Positions 22,012-31,400 of a stretch of 64,000 nt of DNA are shown piece after piece; the stretch's first letter is position 1, and the number at the start of each line of letters is the position of its first letter. The notes below the pieces were generated by a model that did no database searches, was not told where the DNA came from, and saw nothing but the letters and a program-made list of their open reading frames with translations. The position numbers and the translations under genes are program-made. The DNA is taken from contig BCIO01000002.1 of assembly GCA_001599975.1 (NCBI GenBank), positions 2,057,883-2,121,882 on the forward strand, read 5' to 3'. The stretch comes from Cystobasidiopsis lactophilus (taxonomy: Eukaryota; Basidiomycota; Agaricostilbomycetes; Agaricostilbales; Chionosphaeraceae).

Positions 22012-23087
22012 ATGAGCTCGCTGCCTCCATATGCCGCCCTCCCAATAGAAGAGGTGCTATCGAAGAACAATCAGGTCGCTTCGCCCTTCCTAGTCTCAAA
22101 GTCGAAGAAAGACGCTGCCAAGCAGTGGAATCTTTTCCACTCCAACCACCAAGGAGGCGACTTCTTCAAGGACCGGCATTGGACCGCTCGCGAATTTTTG
22201 GCGGACCTGCCAGAGGACTACAGCGACGCGGCCGCCATCAAGGTCTTCCTGGAATGTGGCTGCGCCAACGGGGCCTTCGTTTTCCCTTTGCTCGAGCTCT
22301 ACCCAGACAGCATCCGCTTCCACGCCTTTGACTTTTCGAAGGAGGCCCTCAAGCACCTCACCAAGCATCCTGCCTACGACCCGTCAAAAGTCCATGCTTT
22401 TGTTCACGACTTGACGGCGGAAAAGCCTTTGTCAGAGCGGTTGAAGGAGCACAAGCTAGATCGGGCGGAGGGCGCCCAGGCGGACCTGGCTTCTTGCGTC
22501 TTTGTGCTCTCAGCAATTGCTCCAGAGCAGCACCTCATGGCCTTCAAAGCCCTAGCTGATGTAAGTTTCTCACAGCGTCTTCACCCTTCCCATGGCCTGA
22601 ATGTCGCCCCTTTCCTCTCAGTGCGTCAAGCCGGGCGGTGTTTTGGTCTTCCGAGATTATGCGCTTCATGATGCCGCAAGTCCTCATTGACGATGAGTTA
22701 ATTGATAACCAAGCTGATCAAGGAAGCTTTCAGGCCATGCTCCGATTCCACACCAGGAAGTCAGCCGGGTATTCCGACCCGGCACTTCTGTCCTCTGAGA
22801 GGCCGTTCTACAGGCGGTCGGACGGGACGTTGACATACTTCTTCACGGTGGAAGAAGTGGAAGGCTTTGCTGCAGCCAGTGGCTTGGTGCCGGAGAAGAA
22901 AGCGGAGGTCATCGTGCGCGAGATGGCGAACCGCAAAGAGCAGTGGAGCAAGTCACTTCTCTCTCTCTGTCACTCGATGAGCTTTTTTTAACATTATCAA
23001 TGTACAACAGGTGTGGGCCGCCGGTTCGTTCAAGGCATATGGAGAAAGCCAGCCAGTCAAGCGTCGGACGCCGGCTTGTTGCCGTAG
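22012..23087 (+). CDS. TRM140: tRNA N3-methylcytidine methyltransferase (TRM140/METTL2-6-8 family)
   Basis: Four exons, 22012-22560, 22622-22675, 22734-22947 and 23011-23087, give 297 aa. The diagnostic motif DFFKDRHWTAREF is present, as are SAM motif I FLECGCANGAF, a D-F-S loop, KPGGVLVFRDYALHD, and a C-terminal YFFTVEEVEGF followed by RRFVQGIWRKP. The family makes m3C32 in tRNAs. Introns 2 and 3 both begin with GCAAGT and are read here as GC-AG introns; only that reading keeps frame and restores the conserved HDAAMLRFH and RRFVQ segments. There is no N-terminal actin-binding extension as in yeast Abp140. The last 31 nt of coding sequence overlap the 3' end of the CsbD-like gene on the other strand. 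Confidence 0.88.
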
Positions 23088-23790
23088 ATCATCTTGGACG
23101 CCGTGTCATGCAGCTCTGCGGTGGCGTCCTTGATGTTCCCAGATGTCTGTTTGGAGGCGTCGCCCGTGAGCATGCCCTGGGCGCTCTCCAATTTGCCCTG
23201 CGGCCAAGCCGTGAGTTGAACGCCACCGAGGGGCGCCGGCCAAAGCTCAACTCACAGACAGACGCTGTTTCGCATCCTCGGTGGAGTTGGGCAAGTAGGA
23301 AGAGACACCCTCAGGCCTGGACAAAGGTCAGCTTGCTTGTTGGCTTTGGCGAACGATGCTCACGCGTTGGCTGCCTGTTTCAGCTCCGACTTTTGCACCT
23401 TGACATTGCCCGCGTTCTGCTGCTCTTGGTTGCCCGTCACCTTATCATTACGATGTCAGCAGAACATTCATCAAGCGGCAGAGATGGAAGGGAGCTCGCC
23501 ATTCCGAACACGCTACGTCAGACGAAAGGGTCAACGGAGAACGGCAAGCGCAAGAGTCGACGGGGGGTTGCGCACCTCTGGACTTTGCCTTGGATGTTCT
23601 CCGTCGTAGCCTCTGCATACGCCTCCGTTTTGGCGGCCTCGACCTCCTTGGCGCCCGACTTGGCCAGAGCCTCGCCAGAATGCTTCCACTCCTCGCTTCC
23701 CGTCAGGTTGCCCACGGCGCTCTGGGCTAATCCTGCCACATAGTTCATATTGCCAGTCAGGCGCGAGGGTTGAGCTTCTTGTGATGCCAT
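23057..23790 (-). CDS. CsbD-like stress-associated protein
   Basis: Five exons, 23576-23790, 23500-23512 (13 nt), 23364-23440, 23256-23316 and 23057-23197, give 168 aa. The protein is small, hydrophilic and helical with imperfect repeats: SAVGNLTGSEEWKHSGEA, then VFGMVTGNQEQQNAGN, then ESAQGMLTGDASKQTSGN. The recurring 'GxxTGxxxxxxxGN' is the CsbD hallmark. Fungal members are abundant mismatch-type proteins found in stressed cells; biochemical function is unknown. The 13-nt exon is inferred from phase and from restoring the middle repeat. The intron after it would be GC-AG (GCGAGC donor). It overlaps the methyltransferase gene tail to tail. Confidence 0.8.
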
Positions 23791-23899
23791 CGATGAGAGT
23801 ATACAATGTGAGGCAAGTCGGCTGCCACGCTCCAAGCCGCTTTTGAACCCGCACATCGACCTGTCGCGCCAATCCAACCCCCAACGCGAAGATGCATCT
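23791..23899. promoter_or_regulatory. Short divergent promoter between CsbD-like gene and SLC41 transporter
   Basis: 109 bp between opposite start codons, or 52 bp if the upstream in-frame ATG at 23843 is used for the transporter. No specific element is identified. Confidence 0.4.
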
Positions 23900-25783
23900 A
23901 TGACAGTACACCACAGCACGATGGTCCACCACAGGCGCAGCACGTCTGTGAGCTCGGAGGACGGGGTGGAGCTGCTGGACGTGAAGCACTCGGAGATCAA
24001 CATGGGAAAGGAGGACGGCGACTACGCGAGCGCGCTCACCTCGCCCGACGTCAATGGCCCGACCATGCTCCAGCAACAGGCGAACGCCAGGCGGAAAAAG
24101 AAGAAGGACAAGGCCACCTTCCTCCGCGAGGTGCGCTCAGAGCCATCTGTCCCGGACTATGGCCAGTCGATGCTCATGCTGGCTTATGGCTCTCAGATGT
24201 CCCTGCAAACACTACCATTGCTGCTGTTGTCGCTGGTCGGATCCGTCTTGGCTGGCGAGTTAATAGCGCACCTCAAAGTGCGTCGCTCGAAATCTTTATG
24301 CTTTGCCTCCCGCGCATGCTGAGATGCGATGCCCTGGCAGACCTGGCCCGTCTTCCTGCGCGTGCCAGAACTCTTCATCCTCGTCCCTATCCTCCTCAAC
24401 TTAAAAGGCAACATCGAGATGAACCTGGCAGCACGGTTCTCGACCTCGGTGGGTTGCTGCCTTGGCTTTGGGTTCTCGTTTCAGGCTCTCACACGCCGCC
24501 GAGCAAAGGCCAACATCGGCGAGCTGGACATCCGCTTAACAAGGCGGACGCTGGTGTTCGGCAACCTCGCCTTACTTCAAGTCCAGGCGCTGCTCGTCTC
24601 CCTCTTGGCCGGCCTCATCTCCTTCCTTCTGGGCTTGGCGTCTTACGTCGCACCCTTGCCTTCTTCCGTTCTGCCCAGCGACCCTTTCTCAGACGAGCGA
24701 GGGTCCTACTTTGAGTGCCTCATGGTGCTGTCCGCCAGCATGATCGCGGCCTCGGCCTCCTCAGCTCTGGTGGGCAGCTTCATGTGCGCCCTCGTCATCA
24801 TCTCCCGCCGCTACAAAATCAACCCAGACAACATCGCCACCCCTTTGGCCGCCAGTTTGGGGGACCTCGTCTCCCTGGCGCTCCTGGGCATCGTTAGCTC
24901 CGCGCTGGCCAACTACGAAGGCTCGCTCTTGTCGACCGGCATCTTCATCCTGCTGCTCGGCTGCGTCGCTTTCAACGTCTGGTTCGTCCTCAAGAACGCC
25001 TACGTGCAAGAGCTGCTGTGGAGTGGGTGGACGCCGCTGCTCCTGGCTATGATTGTCTCCAGGTGAGCCGGGCTTCCCCCTCGTTGCCTCTTCTATGCAT
25101 CAATTCTTAGCTCGGGTTCGCAGTGGCACGGGGTTGGTGCTGGAGAAGTATGTCAACGCTTTCAAAGGCTACGGCTTGATCGCGCCCGTGGTCACCGCCT
25201 TGACGGGTAGGCTCCTTGACTTTCTTGCCTTGCACTACGTTTTAGAATGACGCCTTCTCATTCAGGCAACGTCGGAAGCATCCTGGTCTCGCGCGTGTCC
25301 ACCTCCCTCCACTCGTCGACCTACTCCACCTCGCCGCACAACCTCACCTCCCTCACGCTCTTCATCATCTCCACCCCGGTCCTCTTCCTCTTCCTCCTCT
25401 TCGCCGTCTTCACCAACCAGGTCGACTTCTCCGCCTGGTTCACCATCCTCTACCTCCTCGTGTGCGCCTTCTCGACCGGCCTGAGCTTGCTCTTGGGCTT
25501 GGGCATGACCCTGGGGTTATGTGGGTTCTCCTGCTCTCTTTTTAGACGTGGAATAGTCTCAAACGTCAAAAAATCCACAGGGAAGATGAACCTGGACCCC
25601 GACATTCACGCCTTGCCGCTGCACTCGGCGCTGACCGACATCGTCGGCCAACTGCTGCTCGCTGTGGCCTTCACCTTTGCGGACATGGCGAAGCCCAAGT
25701 TCATCGAGGGCTTGGACGCCGGCTCGCTGAACTCGACCATCACGACCTCACTCTTGTCCAACATCACGACCACCACTTCATGA
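23900..25783 (+). CDS. SLC41-family divalent cation (Mg2+) transporter
   Basis: Six exons, 23900-24277, 24341-24452, 24504-25062, 25124-25206, 25266-25520 and 25581-25783, give 529 aa. A hydrophilic N-terminus of about 95 residues, with a basic RRKKKKDK patch, precedes two MgtE-like repeats. The first repeat has VPILLNLKGNIEMNLAARFST and then NLALLQVQALLVSLLAG. The second has GLIAPVVTALTGNVGSILVSR, and ends with MNLDPDIHALPLHSALTDIVGQLLL, a signature acidic segment in SLC41 proteins. About 10 hydrophobic segments are visible. The likely role is Mg2+ transport at the plasma membrane or an organelle. The exact borders of intron 2 (24453-24503) are uncertain because a 36-nt alternative also keeps frame. 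Confidence 0.9.
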
Positions 25784-26201
25784 CCTCTCTCAACCCCTCG
25801 GCATCTCCCGCTCTCAACATTTCTTACCAGCATTCATTCATCTTTCAATTCTCTTAGACTATGGCAGAGCCCACAGGCTCTTTTGCATTTCTGGGTGGTG
25901 GGCAGGTCGGCGGCTCCTGAAATTCGATTGCCAGTGGTGGCGCATGTGCCCCAAACGACTATCAAGCTTTAACGCGGCCTTGCGGGAGCCAACGTGTCTT
26001 TTTGATCGCAGTAAGTCTCTACAGACGGTAGAAGCGCAAGCAATGGCTCGAAGAACACTCGTGGTCGACGTCGTCTGTCAAGCTGAAATTTTGGCGAAGG
26101 GGCCGGCCGGCACCCATTGCAGGTGACCACACCAGTGGGAAAGTCGCGGTAAGGTCAAAGTCTATTGTACAACGAAAAGTGCATGCAAAGGAGACGCGGA
26201 T
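25784..26201. other. Convergent 3' region between SLC41 gene and RPA34-like gene
   Basis: 418 bp between two converging stop codons. No gene or repeat is seen. It must contain both polyadenylation sites. Confidence 0.5.
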
Positions 26202-27156
26202 CTAGCCCTTGGTCGACTTCCGCTTCTTCTTTTTCCTGGACGGCTCTTGCGATTGAGTGGCGTCCTCCGAATCCACGGCGAGCTGGGCTGACTCTGGGAG
26301 GTCGACGTCCATCGCTGTCGTGCTAGCAACGAGGTCTGCGTTGGACTGCCGGTCTTGGATGTAGAACGGCTTCGACAAGTGAGGAGGGAGTCGGTGGCGC
26401 TTGACATTAGCTGTGCCGTCATGGAACCCCATTAAGAGATGTATACTCAGCAGCAAGGGACCACAGCGCACCTTGTGTAGAAGCTTGAGTCTCTTGCAAT
26501 GGCCGGACTTGAGGTTCGTCGAGGACAGGTTCGAGGGTGAGGACTTTCGCGAAAGGTTTTGTGGCTTTTATCGAGAAGGCTTCAGCACATGACGGGCCCA
26601 GCGGTGCCATTGTGAAAACGTACTGGTTCTGAACTTGCCAGGCTCAGAAGCAATAGGGAAGAGGGCCTTCATGGTAGCCAGCTCGGACTGGGAGCCATCG
26701 AGGCTGGTGACATTCTTGACCTGGAACTGGCCCGACTTGCGCACGGTCAACGTGCTCGTAGAAGCTCTAGAATCCAGTTCGATGTGGGCAAGATGCTTGG
26801 TCTTGACCTGTCCGGGCGAAGACCTTGAGCCGAAGTCTGGCAAATTTGAGAGTCGCACGAACATAAGAGGGCACTTTAACGAGCCAAAGCTCGACGTTGT
26901 TGTCGTTGTCTATCGAATCCACGTCCAGACTCTCAGTGGGCAGTTGGCCAGAAGCGGAGAAGCCAGCAGGAGCAGCCCAAGGTTTTCTGCTCGTGTTTTG
27001 AACAAACTGCCCGGCTTTCGAGAGCAAGGTTTCTCACCTGGTCTTGGGGTTGATGGCCACAACAGGCTCTGCAGTAGCCAGAGGTGCTGAGGTTGACTTG
27101 CTGCTGCTACCAGAAGAGGAGGAACCGGACGAGGACGCCGATTCGCTGTCTGACAT
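26202..27156 (-). CDS. RPA34: Probable RNA polymerase I subunit RPA34 (RPA34.5)
   Basis: Five exons, 27038-27156, 26863-26989, 26624-26807, 26472-26543 and 26202-26410, give 236 aa; yeast Rpa34.5 is 233 aa. An acidic/Ser-rich N-terminus (MSDSESASSSG) leads into PAGFSASG, DNNVELWLVKVPSYVKTKHL and beta-rich segments. The tail is a Lys-rich nuclear or nucleolar stretch (RKKKKRKSTK). The order 'P-x-GF ... ELWLxxVP ... basic tail' fits RPA34, the partner of RPA49 in Pol I. The WLVKVP motif alone also resembles TFIIF beta, which is the main alternative. Intron 2 has a GTTCGT donor. A frame open across intron 3 could be retained, so residues around 140-165 are unsure. Confidence 0.55.
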
Positions 27157-27205
27157 TTTTGGAGGTGCTCGACCGTCTCCAAGCCTTGCCAGCGCCGTGC
27201 CACAA
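27157..27205. promoter_or_regulatory. 49-bp divergent promoter between RPA34-like gene and TIM21
   Basis: Start codons at 27156 (minus) and 27206 (plus) leave 49 bp. It is the smallest divergent promoter in the window. Confidence 0.5.
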
Positions 27206-28364
27206 ATGAGCGTGCACCTGCTTCGGCCCGCCTTGTGGCAATGCTGCTCCAGGGCCACATCGAGCAGGCTATACGCTACGAGCTCGGATGCGCTCACGAG
27301 GGAAGCGTCAGAGCTGCTCAGGCGGACGAATGAGGAGCAGCGCCGGCGGCCTTCCATGCCTGGCCCTTTCCCGTCCCAATCTGGCAGCACCAAGTTCAGC
27401 GAGGACGACTTCATGAAGTGGAGTGAGCTGCGGACGGGCGGCAAAATCAAGAGGGCAGGCAGCAAGCTAGTTGCGGTCTCGGTCGTTTCCTTCGGCTGCC
27501 TGCTGGCTGGTGGCATCGTCTACAGCTTGTCGACTGAGATGTTCTCCAATGCGTCGCCCACCCACGTTTTCAACGAGTGCATCCCGTTGCTCAAAGCCAA
27601 CGACGAGCTCAATTCAATCCTTCGTCAGCCTTGGTCGTGTGTCCCCCTCTACCTCTGTCTTTCCAGCCAAGCTAACATAGTGCTGTAAGGTTCCACGGCG
27701 ATGCCAATGGAGGGACAAAGCGCAACAGGCGGATCCACTCGTCCATCCAGCGCAACTCGGTCACCGGCCGTGAAGAGAAGCTAGTCCGCTTCTACATCTC
27801 CGCCGCTTCGAAGGACGACCCCAACGAGTCGGTCATTCACAAGCTCAAGCGGTGGATCAGGCCGCTTGTCGTCGAGCCCTCCAACCCATCCCAGATCGTT
27901 GAGCCCCCACCGCCGCCGCCTCCACCGCCGAAAGCCCAAGCGGGTGAATCCTGGCTGTCACTCTCCTATTGGTTCGGCTCGATACTCCCCAACGCCAGCT
28001 CTTCCAAGGCCACCCAGCCTTTCTATTCCACGCCAATGCGGGCCAAACCGGCGTTTGGCACGCTCGAGCAGGCCGAGGTCACCGCCTTGCTTTCTCAGGT
28101 CAGCACTTTCCGCTCTCAAGTTTCAGACCATGGCTCATAGCGATAGAGCAGTGCACGGATGGCAGCTTCCACCTGAAGACGCTGTATGTGGACTTTCGGG
28201 ACTCGCTGACCAACAAGCAAGTCTGGCGCACCGGCGTGCTCCAAAAGTCGGACAAGCAGGTCGAGCTCGACGCCGAGGACGCAAAGTGGAAGTGGCCGCC
28301 AGCGCTCTGGCAGCAGCTGATGGCACGGTTCGACGGGAGTGACTCGGCCCCCACAAAGGCTTAG
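27206..28364 (+). CDS. TIM21: Mitochondrial TIM23-complex subunit TIM21
   Basis: Three exons, 27206-27636, 27690-28098 and 28152-28364, give 350 aa. There is an Arg/Ser-rich mitochondrial presequence (about 1-40), a transmembrane segment VAVSVVSFGCLLAGGIVYSL near residues 88-108, then the intermembrane-space domain. That domain has NECIPLLKANDELNSIL, FHGDANGGTKRNRRIHS and EKLVRFYISAASKD, and the C-terminal strand FHLKTLYVDFRDS. This is the Tim21 fold order. Tim21 links TIM23 to TOM and to respiratory complexes. A run of nine prolines in the middle of the domain is unusual. The last acceptor could be either of two nearby AGs, changing one residue. Confidence 0.9.
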
Positions 28365-28443
28365 CTCGGCCTTCCTCGATTGTAATCTTCAAAAATTTGA
28401 GTTTGCAAAATGGAAATTGTACAATCCCTGCTCCCCCTCTTGT

Positions 28444-31400
28444 TTAGACCAGGTAGTTGGAGGGCGGGATGAGCAAGTCACTCAGTGCCGACAGCTGGTC
28501 CTCGTCGAACGCCTTTTGGTCCTCGACCCTGCGTGGAAAATTTGGTCAGACAACAGAACCTTTCAGCTCTAGATGACAAGGTAACACACCAGCTGTCTTG
28601 GTGGCTCTTTTTGAAATCGGCAAGGCATTGCTTCACCGTGGCCGAGATTGGCATGGGCGACGAGGTGTGCATGCCCATGACCTCGAGCAACAGCGATGGC
28701 AGCCAGCTTGGAACATCTGCACGCACCTTTCGTAAGATACACGAAGGCTTGGGGTGAAGGGAAGGAACGAACCGTAAGGGTGGGCGTTGATGAGCGCCGC
28801 GGCTCCCAGCACGCCAGCGTGAGCGTCCACAATCGCTTGCTGATATCCCTCCGTCTCCTTGCCCTCCGCGTTCCGACGCCTCGGGATCTTGGTGGTGCGG
28901 ACCATGTTGAGAAAGCGCTGCTTGAGTTGGACGATGGCGCTGCGCTGGGAGCACCGCACGACGCCCGACAGCGAAGTGGCCGCGGCTTCGCGCACTTCAA
29001 GCGACTTGTCTCGCAACATGCCACAAAGCGTCTCCACCAGGTCATTGATTTGGTCCTGGTCGATGGAGAAGAGTTGATTGAAGAAGAAAACCTGCAAGAC
29101 CGGCAGCACGTCCAGCCTAACCCGCCAGCTCGGCGAGTGCTTGAGCAGGTCGACCAAGCTGGCCATACCCGCTCGGACCAGGCTGGGAGGGTAGGCTACG
29201 TTTGCAACGGCGGCGAGGACCGCTTGGGCCGACTGCTGGAGCTCTTTGTTGTCCAGCAATTCTTGCATTTGAAAGAGGTTCGGCAAGAGGGCGGTGATGA
29301 ACGGGAAGGCAAAGGTGACCCGAGGGTCAAGACAAGTCGATGCGATCCACGCCAACAGGCAAAGGGACGCGGTGTCGTAGGCTTGGGAGCCGGTCGAAGC
29401 GGGCTGGCGGATCGACCGCCAGTGCTCCAGCTTGCCCTTGAGCTCGTTGAGGTGCTGGGTGAAAGAGTCGCTGACGTGGAACAGCAGTTGGGTGTCGTAG
29501 TTATCGTTGCAGTAGCGCAAGAACTCGTCGGTGGTGGCGAACGAGGGGTGGATCTGAAGCTCGTTGAGCGCCTTTAGGTTCTCCGACACGGCGCCTCGGA
29601 TCTGCGAAAAGGTTTTAGAACCTGTGTCTAGAACTTGGTGCGTCGTCAAACCTACCTCTTGGAACGGCGTGTCCACCGACTGCCAGTACTTTTCGAGATA
29701 CTGGTCCGACCACGGCTGAAAGTGCCACGACCAGGACCGAGCGACCACGGACACAAGATAAGCCTTTTTGGCCTCTTTGAAAGCTTCCGAAGAGTCGAGG
29801 TCGACCGGCAGCGAGGTGATCACGTCCAAGATGACCTTGTTGCGCCTGGGGTCCCGGCCGGTCAGCACATACTCGAGGAGCATTTCGATGGCTGTCTGCG
29901 AGTCCGGAGTGATCGAAGCGATGACTTTGGGCAAGAAGGTCGCGAGCCACTCGTTGAGCACGTCTTGCTTAGAGATCGCCCAATGCTTGCTGCCGCGGAG
30001 GAGGCCGGCCAAGAGCTCCGAAGCCGCTCTTTGCTTGTGTCGGTCTGTGTCCAGAAGGAACGACTCGATGATGGGAGTGACCATAGAGACGAACCGGTCT
30101 TCAAACGTCTGGAAGATGGACTTGAGGAGGAGGGTGTTGTCGGCGGCGAGATAGTCCCGGCTCTGCTCCTGCGCCAGGTGCTTCGCATACTTGTCCCACC
30201 ACTCTTGCTGCCCAACGAGTTCGGAGATCTCGTTTAAGCCTTGCATAGATGCCGCTTCGTAGGCAAATGCTGTCCCGTCCGCCGGTGGCAAGGAGTACAC
30301 CGAAATCTGCTTGCCCCAGATCAGCCACCCAGTTTCGCCCTTGTCACACAGCTTGGTGTCCGGTGCCGTCAGAGGTTGCTTTAAGCTCGCAAGAAAGTCG
30401 CTGGTGAAGGAAGGTGGGAGCGGTTGCGGAAGGTCGATGTCTTGCTTCAAGGGGTTTTGCGCTCTCTGGCGCAACAGCTGCGAGCTGGACCCTTGGGCTA
30501 GGGAGCGAAGCTTGACAAAATGGAGCATCTTGGTCATGGTCTGGCCAGCATGAGCCCTCATGTTCGGCAACTCCGAGACCAGCTCCTCGGCCATGAACTT
30601 GGCGACTCTGGGATCGAGGGGCAGGTCGCGCCGGACCAAGGCGCGGACAAATCGCGAAGCGATGGTCCTGTAGCGCCAGTGCGTGGTCGGGTTCTGGGCC
30701 AGGACGAGCAGCTGAGGTACTAGCTCGGTGGACCCGCGGTCCTTTTGGGCCAGGCGATCCTGACGTTTTTGAGCCACCGCTGCCAGCATTTGGGGATCTG
30801 GCTTGAATCGAGTGCGCTGGTTTAGGTACCGCACTGCTGCCTTCAGATGTTCGGTGTCGGTCCGAGCGACCAGAGTGTGCGGTTCCGCAAGCCGAATGAT
30901 AAAGTCGGTGCAAACCTGGCGGACCAAGGCTTGGACGGACGGCTTTTCTTGAAATTGGCAGGCGAGCAGGCCGAGGATGTACTGGGGCGTGTAGCGCCAG
31001 TCGATGACCGCAAAGTTGCCAAAATACTTAGAGCCGAGAACGTACAGTGCGCCCTTCATGACATCGCTGTCTGCGCCTGGATGCAAAGATGACAAGAGGC
31101 GGTCGATCAACAGCGAGCGCACGCCGTCGAAGTAAGGGAGGATCGTTTCGAGCGCGCGTTGGGCGGACTTGCGCACGGCCAGGTAGAGGGACCGCGACAG
31201 ATCGGCCAGATCGACCAGAAGCTGGTCATCTGAGGCACTTCGTTTTCGGTAGAAAGAATTCATTCGTAGTCGTGAAGCGTGGTAGAGGGAAGCGCGGCGG
31301 ATCCACACAAAGCGGGGGTGCTGCTTCTGATGCTTGCTGTAGCGGGTGACGTTCTTGGCGAACTCATAGCTTTTCTTAACAGAGGTGTAGTTGGAGCGGT

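Noticed and set aside
22943-23743. 266-codon plus-strand frame overlapping the CsbD-like gene
   Set aside because: It is the antisense of the CsbD exons plus one wrong-frame continuation of the methyltransferase. The GC-AG splice gives the conserved C-terminus instead.
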